A stretch of DNA of 41,609 nucleotides from Indioceanicola sp046045995 (GTDB lineage: Bacteria; Pseudomonadota; Alphaproteobacteria; Azospirillales; Azospirillaceae): NCBI GenBank assembly GCA_046045995.1, contig JBJOKR010000019.1:1-41609 (forward strand). The letters run 5' to 3'. The translations under genes were made by a program, and so were the position numbers. Below are positions 22,843 to 31,168 of the stretch, piece after piece. Below the pieces are notes generated by a model. It was given only the letters and a program-made list of their open reading frames with translations, was not told the DNA's origin and did not search any database. How positions within the stretch are numbered: position 1 is the first letter of the stretch; the number at the start of each line of letters is the position of its first letter.

Positions 22843-24588
22843 ATGAGGGGGACGGCGATGCCGGAAAACAGACAGCCCGGATGGGGCGCTGCACTGCGCG
22901 GCCTGGCCGTCGCGGCCACCCTGGCCGGTATCCTGCCCGGGGCGACTGCGCAAACGGCAGCGGCCCAGGACCGGCCGGGCGCCGATGCCCGCGGCCCGGG
23001 CACCCTGACCGTCGTGGCCAGCCTGTCCACCGGCTGGGTCCGGAACTTCAACCCCTTCAATGAGACGACGCGGCTGGCCAGTGCGCGGGATTTCGTGTTC
23101 GAGCCGCTGGTGATCTTCAATTCCATGCATGGCGGCCGACCCCATTTCCGCCTGGCCACGGATTACGATTTCTCCGACGATCTGCAGACCCTGACCTTCA
23201 CCCTGCGCGAGGACGTGCGCTGGTCGGACGGGGAGGTGTTCGATGCCGATGACGTGGTCTTCACTTTCCGCCTGCTGAAGCGCAACCGGGCGCTGGACAC
23301 CCTGGACATCTGGGACCGGGTGGCGGATGTGCAGGCGCCCGATCCCCGCACGGTCGTCTTCACCCTGAAACGGGCCAACGCCAACATGGCGTTCGAAATC
23401 GTGAAGGTACCCATCGTGCCGGAACATGTCTGGGCGAAGGTGGCGGACCCCGTCACCTTCACCAACCCGGACCCGGTCGGCACCGGCCCGATGACGGAGG
23501 TGGCGCGCTTCACCACCCAGGTCTATGTCCAGTGCCGCAACCCCCATTACTGGGATGCCGCCGCCCTGGATGTGGATTGCCTGTCCTTCCCCCAGCTGGG
23601 CAGCAACGATCAGCTTCTGACCGCGGCCGCGGCGGGCAAGATCGATTGGTTCGGCGCCTTCCTGCCGGATATCGAACGCACCTATGTGGCCGCCGATCCC
23701 GAACACCACCGCTACTGGTTCCCGCCCGGCGGCACGGTCGCCCTGACCGTGAACCTGGATGCCGGGGCCGACGGCAACCGCCGCGCCTTCCGCGATGTGA
23801 GTTTCCGCCGCGCCGTTTCCATGGCGGTGGACCGGGCCGCCATCGTGGACATCGCCGGCTACGGCTATCCGGTGGTGAACGAATATGCCAGCGGCCTGGG
23901 CCGGGTCTATCACGATTGGGTCAACCGGGAGGCGGAGGAGAGGTTCGGCCGCTTCACCCGCTTCGATCCCGGGGCGGCCCGGTCCCTGCTGGCGGAACGG
24001 GGGTTCCGCGACGTCAACGGCGACGGTTTCGTGGAAAACCCCGACGGCAGCCCCATCGCCGTCACCATCCTGGCGCCCAACGGCTGGACCGACTGGGTCA
24101 ACACCGCCCAGCTGGTGGCCGAAAGCCTGGCCGCCATCGGCATCGATGCCCGGGTGGCCACGCCGGAACCCGCCGCCTGGACGCAGAAGCTGATCGGCGG
24201 CGATTACGACATGGCCATCAACGGCTTCTTCACCGGGGAGACGCCGCACCGCAGCTTCGACAGCGCCTTCCATTCCCGCTTCGCCGGGAAGACCCGCTGG
24301 GCCAGCTCCCGCTTCGTCGATCCGGGGTTGGATGCCGCCCTGGATGCCTTCACCGCCACCATCGACCCGGCCGAACAGCGTCGGATCATGGATACGGTGC
24401 AGATGATCCTGGCGGCCAACCTGCCCTGGGTCCCGCTGTTCAGCAACCCGGTCTGGTACGAATACAACACCCGCCGGTTCAAGGGCTGGTTCAACGCCGA
24501 CAACCCGGTCGCCCGGCCGGACGTGTTCGACGGCACGCCCGAACGCCTGCTGCATCTCCTGGCGCTGGAGCCGGCCCGACCGTCCTGA
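22843..24588 (+). CDS. ABC transporter solute-binding protein, family 5 (Opp/Dpp/chitooligosaccharide type)
   Basis: Predicted 581-residue periplasmic binding protein. A signal peptide spans about residues 1-42 (core GLAVAATLAGILPGATA, likely cut after AAA or AQA). The family 5 pattern follows: LATDYDFSDDLQTLTFTLRE, DVRWSDGEVFDADDVVFTF, and late WVPLFSNPVWYEYNTRRFKGW. Family 5 proteins bind peptides, but some bind chitobiose, cellobiose or muropeptides; the beta-sugar-type binders are similar in size. The context (NagZ, GlcNAc kinase, NagA) favours an amino-sugar oligomer. The start may be ATG 22843 or ATG 22858; both follow G-rich sequence. It heads a five-gene importer operon. Confidence 0.92.
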   Translation: MRGTAMPENRQPGWGAALRGLAVAATLAGILPGATAQTAAAQDRPGADARGPGTLTVVASLSTGWVRNFNPFNETTRLASARDFVFEPLVIFNSMHGGRPHFRLATDYDFSDDLQTLTFTLREDVRWSDGEVFDADDVVFTFRLLKRNRALDTLDIWDRVADVQAPDPRTVVFTLKRANANMAFEIVKVPIVPEHVWAKVADPVTFTNPDPVGTGPMTEVARFTTQVYVQCRNPHYWDAAALDVDCLSFPQLGSNDQLLTAAAAGKIDWFGAFLPDIERTYVAADPEHHRYWFPPGGTVALTVNLDAGADGNRRAFRDVSFRRAVSMAVDRAAIVDIAGYGYPVVNEYASGLGRVYHDWVNREAEERFGRFTRFDPGAARSLLAERGFRDVNGDGFVENPDGSPIAVTILAPNGWTDWVNTAQLVAESLAAIGIDARVATPEPAAWTQKLIGGDYDMAINGFFTGETPHRSFDSAFHSRFAGKTRWASSRFVDPGLDAALDAFTATIDPAEQRRIMDTVQMILAANLPWVPLFSNPVWYEYNTRRFKGWFNADNPVARPDVFDGTPERLLHLLALEPARPS

Positions 24589-24654
24589 TCCACCGCCGAT
24601 ATCCTGCCATCCGCCCCACGCCTGCCACGCCGACCGAATGACGGGAGACGGCCC

Positions 24655-25632
24655 ATGCAGTTCATTGCCCGACGGGTCGGGTTCTACATCGCCGCCTTCA
24701 TCATCGCGGCCAGCGTCAATTTCCTGCTGCCGCGGCTGATGCCCGGCAATCCGGTGGACGTGATGTTCGCCCAGGCGGGCGGCACCCTGCCGCCGGAAAG
24801 CCTGGAGGCGATGAAGGCCACCTTCGGCTTCGTGGACGAACCCCTGCCGCTCCAGTACCTGCGTTACCTGGGCAGTGTCTTCACCTGGGACCTGGGCGTG
24901 TCGCTGCGCTTCTATCCCCTGACCGTGAACGAGGTGCTGTGGCGGGCCCTGCCCTGGACCCTGCTGCTGGTGGTCGGATCGGCCCTGCTGGCCTTCACCA
25001 TCGGCACCCTGGGTGGCATCCTGGCGGCCTGGCGCCGCGGCGGCCTGTTCGACAGCATCGGCGCCCCCACCGCCCTGGTTCTGCAGGCGGCCCCGCCACT
25101 GGTGACCGGGCTGCTGGCCGTCTACCTGTTCGGGGTGCATCTGAAATGGCTGCCCACCGGCTATGCCTGGGAGCCGATGCTGGATCCCGGCTGGAACGCC
25201 ACCTTCATCGGCAGCGTCGCCCTGCATGCGGCACTGCCGGTGGCGACCCTGGCACTGGCCCAGGTGGGCGGCTACCTGGTCACCATGCGCAACAGCATGA
25301 TCGGCCTGCTGGGGGAGGATTACATCACCCTGGGCACGGCCAAGGGCCTGTCCGACCGGCGCCTGCGCTATGCCTATGCCGCCCGCAACGCCCTGCTGCC
25401 CACGGTCACCGCCTGCGCCATGACCCTGGGGGCGGTGTTCGGCGGGGCCCTGATCACGGAGGTGGTGTTCAACTACCCCGGGCTGGGCTTCACCCTGTAC
25501 CAGGGCATCATCGCCCGCGATTACCCCCTGATCCAGGGGCAGCTTCTGGTGATGACGCTGGCCATGCTGACGGCGAATTTCGCCGCCGACCTGGCGACCC
25601 TGGCCCTTGATCCCCGCATGCGGAGGGGCTGA
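24655..25632 (+). CDS. ABC transporter permease, DppB/OppB type
   Basis: Predicted 325-residue inner membrane permease with an N-terminal TM helix (FYIAAFIIAASVNFLLPRLM) followed by the family's typical RLMPGNPVD segment, and about five more TM segments. The cytoplasmic EAA loop reads GTAKGLSDRRLRYAYAARNALLP and contacts the ATPases. It starts 67 bp after the binding protein, with GACGGGAGACGG as ribosome site, and is followed after 3 bp by the second permease. It forms the translocation pore together with that protein. Confidence 0.95.
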   Translation: MQFIARRVGFYIAAFIIAASVNFLLPRLMPGNPVDVMFAQAGGTLPPESLEAMKATFGFVDEPLPLQYLRYLGSVFTWDLGVSLRFYPLTVNEVLWRALPWTLLLVVGSALLAFTIGTLGGILAAWRRGGLFDSIGAPTALVLQAAPPLVTGLLAVYLFGVHLKWLPTGYAWEPMLDPGWNATFIGSVALHAALPVATLALAQVGGYLVTMRNSMIGLLGEDYITLGTAKGLSDRRLRYAYAARNALLPTVTACAMTLGAVFGGALITEVVFNYPGLGFTLYQGIIARDYPLIQGQLLVMTLAMLTANFAADLATLALDPRMRRG

Positions 25633-25635
25633 GCC

Positions 25636-26529
25636 ATGATGCGGCTGTTCGCGACCCTGTTCGCCAATACCAAGGCCGCGGTCGGCGGGGTGATCGTCGC
25701 CCTGTTCGTGGCGGTGGCCCTGTTCGCCCCCCTGATCGCCCCGAACGGCCCCAATGAACGGGTGGCCCGCCCGCACCAGCCGCCCGGTGTGGAACATGTG
25801 CTGGGCACCACCCGCATGGGCCGGGACGTGCTGTCCCAGACCATCCACGGCACCCGCACATCGCTGGCGGTGGGCGTGCTGACCGGGCTGATCGTCACCA
25901 TCATCGGCGTCGCCGTGGGCGTGACGGCGGGCTATTCCGGCGGGCGGGTGGATGAAGGGCTGAACCTGCTGACCAACATGGTGCTGGTGATCCCGAACCT
26001 GCCCCTGATCCTGGTCCTGGCCGCCTTTGTCGGCCAGGCGGGGCCGCTGGTGGTGGCAACCATCATCGGCCTGACCTCCTGGGGCTGGGGCGCGCGGGTG
26101 GTGCGGGCCCAGACGCTGAGCCTGCGCCAGCGCGACTATATCCTGGCGGCGGAGCTGATCGGGGAGCCGGGCTGGCGCATCGTCGCGGTGGAACTGCTGC
26201 CCAACCTGGTGTCCATCATCGCCTTCAACCTGATCGGCAGCATCCTCTACGCCGTGGTGACGGAGGCGACGCTGTCCTATCTGGGCCTGGGCGATCCCTT
26301 CGCCATCTCCTGGGGCAGCGCGCTCTACCACGCGCAGAGCACATCCGCCATCCAGGTGGGGGCGTGGTGGGAGGTGGCGGCCCCGGCCCTGGCCCTGGTG
26401 CTGTTCGGCAGTGCCCTGTCCCTGATCAATTTCGGCGTGGACGAGGTGGCGAATCCCCGCCTGCGCTCGCTCCGGGTGCCGCGCGCCGTCCTTGCTGCCG
26501 CCCGCATGGCGGGGGGAGGTCGGGCATGA
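25636..26529 (+). CDS. ABC transporter permease, DppC/OppC type
   Basis: Predicted 297-residue second permease. The N-terminal TM helix (AAVGGVIVALFVAVALFAPL) is followed by HVLGTTRMGRDVLSQTIHGTRTSL, the conserved DppC signature (usually GTDxxGRD). The EAA loop (LRQRDYILAAELIGEPGWRI) is present. The stop overlaps the start of the first ATPase gene by 4 bp (ATGA), so expression of the pore and motor is coupled. Confidence 0.95.
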   Translation: MMRLFATLFANTKAAVGGVIVALFVAVALFAPLIAPNGPNERVARPHQPPGVEHVLGTTRMGRDVLSQTIHGTRTSLAVGVLTGLIVTIIGVAVGVTAGYSGGRVDEGLNLLTNMVLVIPNLPLILVLAAFVGQAGPLVVATIIGLTSWGWGARVVRAQTLSLRQRDYILAAELIGEPGWRIVAVELLPNLVSIIAFNLIGSILYAVVTEATLSYLGLGDPFAISWGSALYHAQSTSAIQVGAWWEVAAPALALVLFGSALSLINFGVDEVANPRLRSLRVPRAVLAAARMAGGGRA

Positions 26530-27416
26530 CCGGTACACGGGAGGGAGAATCCGCCATGAGGGACGGGAACCTGCCGCGGAACCCGATCCAGGACCGCGCC
26601 CCGCTGCTGAGCGTGGCCGACCTGTGTGTGGATTACGCCACCCCCACCGGCCTGGTCCGGGCGGTGGATCACGTCTCCTTCACCATCGGTGGGGGGGAGG
26701 TGCTGGGCCTGGCCGGTGAATCCGGATCGGGCAAGAGCACGGTCGCCTTCGCCGTCGCCCGGCTGCACCGGCCCCCGGCCTTCATCACCGGCGGGCGGGT
26801 GGATCTGGATGGCACCGACGTTCTGGCCCTGACCGGGGAAAGCCTCCGCGCCTGGCGCTGGCGCGACCTGTCGGTTGTGCTGCAATCGGCGATGAACGCG
26901 CTGAACCCGGTGCTGCGGGTGGAGGCACAGTTCCTGGACCTGTTCCGCGCCCATGGCGTCCGCGACAAGGCGGAAGGGCGGGAGCGCGCGGCGGAGCTGC
27001 TGCGCCTGGTTGGCATCGCGCCCGACCGCCTGCGCGACCATCCCCACCGCTTCAGCGGTGGCATGCGCCAGCGCCTGGTGATCGCCATGGCCCTGGCGCT
27101 GAAGCCGAAGCTGGTGGTGATGGACGAGCCGACGACGGCGCTGGACGTGGTGGTGCAGCGGGAGATTCTGGACCAGGTGGCCGACCTGCGCCGCCGCCTG
27201 GGCTTCAGCGTCCTGTTCATCAGCCACGATCTGGGGGTGATGAGCCGGTTCTGCGACCGGGTGGGCGTGATGCTGAAGGGCCGCATCGTGGAGGAAGGGC
27301 CGGTCGGCACCGTCCTCACCAACCCCGCCCATGCCTATACCCGTCGCCTGCTGGACAGCATCCCCCGCCTGCACCCGCTTCCGCCGGTGCCGGTCCTGGA
27401 ACAGGAGGTGCGGTGA
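26526..27416 (+). CDS. ABC transporter ATP-binding protein, DppD/OppD type
   Basis: Predicted 296-residue ATPase. Walker A is GESGSGKST, the signature motif is FSGGMRQR and Walker B is LVVMDEPTTALD, followed by the switch His in FISHDLGV. I used ATG 26526, which overlaps the permease stop (ATGA) and follows GGGGGAGG. ATG 26556, preceded by GGAGGGAG, would give a protein 10 residues shorter. Compared with OppD, the C-terminal oligopeptide-transporter extension is short, and the Cys-rich Fe-S motif seen in some members is lacking. Confidence 0.94.
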   Translation: MTGTREGESAMRDGNLPRNPIQDRAPLLSVADLCVDYATPTGLVRAVDHVSFTIGGGEVLGLAGESGSGKSTVAFAVARLHRPPAFITGGRVDLDGTDVLALTGESLRAWRWRDLSVVLQSAMNALNPVLRVEAQFLDLFRAHGVRDKAEGRERAAELLRLVGIAPDRLRDHPHRFSGGMRQRLVIAMALALKPKLVVMDEPTTALDVVVQREILDQVADLRRRLGFSVLFISHDLGVMSRFCDRVGVMLKGRIVEEGPVGTVLTNPAHAYTRRLLDSIPRLHPLPPVPVLEQEVR

Positions 27417-28363
27417 TGATCGGCATGTCCGGCAACGGCCATCCGGCCCAATCCCATCCGAGCGCCCCCATCCTGAGCGCCCAAGGCCTGGCCATGCGCT
27501 TTCCCGGTCAGGCGGCGGCGGCGCTGGAGGATGTGTCCTTCACCCTGACCCCCGGCCGGGCCCTGGCCCTGGTGGGGGAATCCGGATCGGGGAAAAGCAC
27601 CTGCGCCAAGCTGCTGACCCGCATCTGGCAGCCGACGGCGGGCCGCATCCTGTTCCGCGACCGGGATGTGACCGGCCTGGACGGGGCGGCGGACCTGGCG
27701 GAATACCGCCGCACGGTGCAGATGGTGTTCCAGGACCCCTTCGCCGCCCTGAACCCCGCCCACCGGGTGGACCACCACATCATCCGCCCCCTCGCCCTGC
27801 ACCGGCCGGGGCTGACCGCGGCCCAGCGGCGCGACGCGGCGGCGGAACTACTGGCCGCGGTGGACCTGGACCCGGGCGCCACAATGCCGAAATTCCCCCA
27901 TGAACTGTCCGGCGGGCAGCGCCAGCGGGTGAACCTGGCCCGCGCCCTGGCGGTGGACCCGGCGGTGCTGATTGCCGACGAACCCACCAGCATGCTGGAC
28001 GTGTCCATCCGCCTGTCGGTGCTGGACACCTTCCGCCGGCTGAAGACGGAGCGGGGGATCGCCTTGTTGTACATCACCCATGACATCGCCACCGCCCGCG
28101 CGGTGGCGGAGGATATCGCCGTGCTGTACCGCGGCCGGCTGGTGGAGACGGGGCCGGCGGATGCCGTGATCGACGATCCCCGCCACCCCTATACCCGCCT
28201 TCTCCTGGCCGCGGTGCCGGAGGTGGGGCGCGCACCCCTGGCGGGGGAGGATCGGCTGGTCGCCCAGGCGGATGCGATCCGCAGCGCCAGCATCCTGCCC
28301 GGCGACCTGGTCCTTGTCGCCCCCGGCCACATGGTCCGCCGCTGTGCCTGGGAGGGGGCGTGA
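27416..28363 (+). CDS. ABC transporter ATP-binding protein, DppF/OppF type
   Basis: Predicted 315-residue second ATPase with Walker A GESGSGKST, signature LSGGQRQR, Walker B VLIADEPTSMLD and the switch His in YITHDIATA. A C-terminal extension with GHMVRRCAWEG is the remnant of the oligopeptide-transporter C-terminal domain. The ATG at 27416 shares one base with the stop of the first ATPase (TGATG) and has AGGAGG 7 bp upstream; a GTG 3 bp earlier is also possible. The operon appears to end here, because the next gene faces it from the opposite strand 44 bp away. Confidence 0.94.
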   Translation: MIGMSGNGHPAQSHPSAPILSAQGLAMRFPGQAAAALEDVSFTLTPGRALALVGESGSGKSTCAKLLTRIWQPTAGRILFRDRDVTGLDGAADLAEYRRTVQMVFQDPFAALNPAHRVDHHIIRPLALHRPGLTAAQRRDAAAELLAAVDLDPGATMPKFPHELSGGQRQRVNLARALAVDPAVLIADEPTSMLDVSIRLSVLDTFRRLKTERGIALLYITHDIATARAVAEDIAVLYRGRLVETGPADAVIDDPRHPYTRLLLAAVPEVGRAPLAGEDRLVAQADAIRSASILPGDLVLVAPGHMVRRCAWEGA

Positions 28364-28407
28364 TGGGCCTTCCCCTCCCCGGCTACGCCCAAGTCATCCG
28401 TCCTGCC

Positions 28408-28899
28408 TCACCCGGCGCGGATCAAACCCTTGTACAGGCCGGGCTCCGACCCCGGGATGGGCACGGCGCCGCAGGCCTTGGCATAGAAATCCACCGGCCC
28501 CGCCCCGCCGATGACGGCATAGGCATAGCCATCCGCCGCCATGGCCCGCAGGGTCGCCAGCAGCAGCGCCTTGCCCAGGCCCAGGCCGCGCGCCGCCTCA
28601 TCCATCCCGGTGGGGCCGAACAGGCCGCGGGCGGTCACATCCCAGCAGGCGAAGCCCAGCACCTCTCCGGCCCCGCCCGCTCCTTCCCGCACGGCCAGCA
28701 TCACGCGGGCCGGGCAGGTGCCGAATCCGGCCGCCGCCTCCCCCCGCCAGCCGGGGCCGAAGCGGCGTTCCACCCAGGCCAGCACCGGTTCCCGTTCCGG
28801 GGCCAGGGCGCGGCGGATGGTGATGCCCGCGGCCGGGGCTTCCCCGTCGGCGGCCTTCGTGGGTGTGGGCAGATCGTAGAGCTTCACCAGCAGGTCCAT
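28408..28899 (-). CDS. GNAT family N-acetyltransferase
   Basis: Predicted 163-residue GNAT-fold protein. The acetyl-CoA-binding motif A is GMDEAARGLGLGKALLLATL (compare the R/Q-x-x-G-x-G/A core), followed by MAADGYAYAVIGGAGPVDFYAKACGA, a strand and helix typical of motif B. The substrate is unknown. It is placed antisense between the importer operon and the kinase gene, both on the other strand, so it is either a later insertion or an oppositely regulated member of the amino-sugar locus. GAAGGG precedes the chosen ATG; an in-frame GTG is 9 bp upstream. Confidence 0.85.
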   Translation of the reverse strand: MDLLVKLYDLPTPTKAADGEAPAAGITIRRALAPEREPVLAWVERRFGPGWRGEAAAGFGTCPARVMLAVREGAGGAGEVLGFACWDVTARGLFGPTGMDEAARGLGLGKALLLATLRAMAADGYAYAVIGGAGPVDFYAKACGAVPIPGSEPGLYKGLIRAG

Positions 28900-28996
28900 G
28901 GATGGCACCCTTCGCGGCCTTGTGACCAGGGCCCAGGCGACCATGGCGCCGCCCCGGTGTCGAGGGGGAAGCCCATGCTCCCCGCGGGAGGGAACC

Positions 28997-29908
28997 ATGC
29001 CGTATGACAGCCACATCGACCGGTCCGGCCCCCGGCCGGAACTGCTGCTGGGGGTGGATGGCGGCGGCACCGGCTGCCGCGCCCGCCTGCGCCGGGCCGA
29101 CGGCACCACCTTGGGCGAAGGCCGGGGCGGGCCGGCCAATATCCGCCTGGGCTTGACCGCCAGCTGGGCCGCCATCCTGGAAGCGGTGGACGGGGCCCTG
29201 GCCGCCGCCCGGCTGGATCGGGCCGCCCTGCCGCGGATCGCCGCCGGGCTGGGCCTGGCCGGGATCATGACGGCGGAGGATGCCACCCGGTTCTGCGCCG
29301 GTGCCCCGCCCTTCGGCCGGCTGCGCGCCGCCAGCGATGCCCATACCGCCTGCCTGGGCGCCTTCGGCGGGCAGGATGGCGGCATCGTCATCGCCGGGAC
29401 CGGCAGTGCCGGCTATTGCATCGTCGGTGGCCGGGGCCGGGGCATCGGCGGCTGGGGGTTCGAGGTGTCGGATGAAGGGTCCGGTGCCTGGATCGGGCGG
29501 CAGAGCATCCGCGCCGCCCTGAACGCCCATGACGGACTGATGGAGGGCAGCCCCTTCACCACCGCCGTGCTGGACATGCTGGGCGGTACGCCCGACCGGG
29601 TGGTGGGCTGGGTCACCGGCGCCCGCCCGGCGGAATATGGCCGCCTGGCCCCGCTTGCCCTGTCCTATGCCCGGGAAAGCGATCCCGTCGCCGCCACCAT
29701 CCTGGCCCGGGCGGGGGAGGCGATCGGCGCCATCGCCGCCCGTCTGGTGGCGCTGGGCGCCCCCGCCGTCTGTCTGATGGGCGGATTGGCCGATCCGATC
29801 CGCGCCTTCCTTCCGCCCGGGATCCCGCCCCGTCTCGTCCCCGCCCGGGGCGATGCGATGGAAGGGGCGATCCTGCTTGCCGCAAACGCCCGTGGAGATG
29901 ACCGATGA
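28997..29908 (+). CDS. BadF/BadG/BcrA/BcrD-type ATPase, probable N-acetylglucosamine or glucosamine kinase
   Basis: Predicted 303-residue sugar kinase of the ASKHA fold. The phosphate-binding loop is GVDGGGTGCRARL at about residues 19-31. The second phosphate motif is VIAGTGSAGYCIV, followed by the GWGFEVSDEGSGAWIGR segment seen in N-acetylglucosamine and glucosamine kinases (GspK-like). A late GGLADPI motif is the adenosine site. The ATG at 28997 follows GCGGGAGGG; the frame extends upstream without conservation. The stop overlaps the deaminase ATG by 4 bp. The product, GlcNAc-6-P, would feed NagA; glucosamine-6-P would feed the SIS deaminase directly. Confidence 0.9.
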   Translation: MPYDSHIDRSGPRPELLLGVDGGGTGCRARLRRADGTTLGEGRGGPANIRLGLTASWAAILEAVDGALAAARLDRAALPRIAAGLGLAGIMTAEDATRFCAGAPPFGRLRAASDAHTACLGAFGGQDGGIVIAGTGSAGYCIVGGRGRGIGGWGFEVSDEGSGAWIGRQSIRAALNAHDGLMEGSPFTTAVLDMLGGTPDRVVGWVTGARPAEYGRLAPLALSYARESDPVAATILARAGEAIGAIAARLVALGAPAVCLMGGLADPIRAFLPPGIPPRLVPARGDAMEGAILLAANARGDDR

Positions 29909-30951
29909 TCCCGCTCGATACCCGCATGGCGCAGGAGGCGATGGAAGCGGCGGAGGCCGCCGAACGCCAGATCCGCCGCCACGCCCCCCTGTTCGAGGAG
30001 CTGGGGCAGCGCCTGCGCGCCCTGCGGCCCCGGGTGGTGGTCACCTGCGCCCGGGGCAGCTCCGACCATGCCGCCACCTACGGCAAATACCTGCTGGAAA
30101 CCCGGCTGGGCCTGCCCGTCGCCTCCGTCGGGCCGTCGGTCGTGTCGGTCTACGGCACGGCCCTGGACCTGAAGGGCCAGCTGTTCATCGCCGTCTCCCA
30201 GTCGGGGCGCAGCCCGGACCTGCTGCGGCTGGCGGAAGGGGCGCGGGCCGGCGGGGCGCTGACCGTCGCCTTCGTGAATGACGAGACATCGCCCCTGGCC
30301 ACGGTGGTGGATATCGCCATCCTGTTATGCGCCGGGCCGGAGACCAGTGTCGCCGCCACCAAATCCTTCCTCACCTCCCTGCTGGCCTTTCTGCAGCTGA
30401 CCGCCCACTGGACGCGCAGCCCCGTCCTGCATGAGGCGGTGGCGACCGTGCCGGACGCCCTGCGCCGTGCCGCGGAGCTGGACTGGTACCCGGCCCTGGC
30501 GCCGCTGTCCCTTGCCCGCACCCTTTATGTCGTCGGCCGCGGCCTGGGCCTGGGCCCGGCGATGGAGATGGCGCTGAAATTCAAGGAGACCTGCCGCCTG
30601 CACGCCGAGGCGTTCAGCGCGGCGGAGGTGGTGCACGGCCCCCTGGCCCTGGTCGGCCCCGGCTTCCCCGTGGTCGCCATCGGCCAGGACGATGCCACCG
30701 CCGCCACCTCCACCGCCGTGCTGACCCGCATGGCCGGACTGGGGGCCAGCGTCTATGCCGCCGATGAGCGACCGGCGGAGGGGGCGGACAATCCCCTGAT
30801 CCACCTGCCCGTCGTGCCCGGCCTGGCGCCGGAGGTGGCCCCCTTCGCCGCGGTGCAGAGCTTCTACCTGGCCGTCCCCCGCATCGCCCGCGACCGCGGC
30901 CTGGACCCGGACGTACCCCCCAACCTGCGCAAGGTGACGGAAACGGTTTGA
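29905..30951 (+). CDS. SIS-domain glucosamine-6-phosphate deaminase (NagB-II type)
   Basis: Predicted 348-residue protein with two SIS domains and no glutaminase domain, related to the isomerase half of GlmS. Sugar-phosphate-binding elements are CARGSSDHAATYGKYLLE, AVSQSGRSPD and GPETSVAATKSFLTS. The C-terminal SIS domain has GRGLGLGPAMEMALKFKETC and AEAFSAAEVVHGP, also as in GlmS. Such proteins in Alphaproteobacteria and Shewanella act as NagB-II, converting glucosamine-6-P to fructose-6-P and ammonia, replacing canonical NagB. It is translationally coupled to the kinase gene (ATGA). AgaS-type deaminase and fructosamine deglycase are alternative readings. Confidence 0.9.
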   Translation: MIPLDTRMAQEAMEAAEAAERQIRRHAPLFEELGQRLRALRPRVVVTCARGSSDHAATYGKYLLETRLGLPVASVGPSVVSVYGTALDLKGQLFIAVSQSGRSPDLLRLAEGARAGGALTVAFVNDETSPLATVVDIAILLCAGPETSVAATKSFLTSLLAFLQLTAHWTRSPVLHEAVATVPDALRRAAELDWYPALAPLSLARTLYVVGRGLGLGPAMEMALKFKETCRLHAEAFSAAEVVHGPLALVGPGFPVVAIGQDDATAATSTAVLTRMAGLGASVYAADERPAEGADNPLIHLPVVPGLAPEVAPFAAVQSFYLAVPRIARDRGLDPDVPPNLRKVTETV

Positions 30952-30973
30952 GCAGGGATGATGGGGAGAGGAA

Positions 30974-31133
30974 AAAACCCCTCTCCCCTTGAGGGAGAGG
31001 GAGGGGCCCAAGCCGCCAGGCTTGGGAGGGTGAGGGGTAATCCAGGGCCGGTGCTGCCGGACCCCTCACCCTCCCACGGCTCCGCTCCGCTGCGCCGCGG
31101 GCCCCTCCCTCCCCCTCTGGGGGAGGGGGTTTC
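30974..31133. repeat. Long palindromic repeat, copy B
   Basis: Same architecture as copy A: outer arm CCCCTCTCCCCTTGAGGG and inner 15-bp arms GGGAGGGTGAGGGGT (31024-31038) and ACCCCTCACCCTCCC (31061-31075). The right outer arm is CCCCTCTGGGGGAGGGGG. It fills almost the entire 217-bp gap between the deaminase gene and nagA and may form a strong RNA hairpin that attenuates transcription into nagA. Confidence 0.75.
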
Positions 31134-31168
31134 TGCAATTCCCGGCCGATAGAACAGGAGGATGCGCC

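Noticed and set aside
22747..26538. A 1263-codon open frame on the minus strand across the importer genes
   Set aside because: It is antisense to the binding protein and both permeases, whose domains are unmistakable. Its translation is rich in Gln, His, Gly and Arg with no recognisable domain, the usual result of a stop-poor frame in high-GC DNA.
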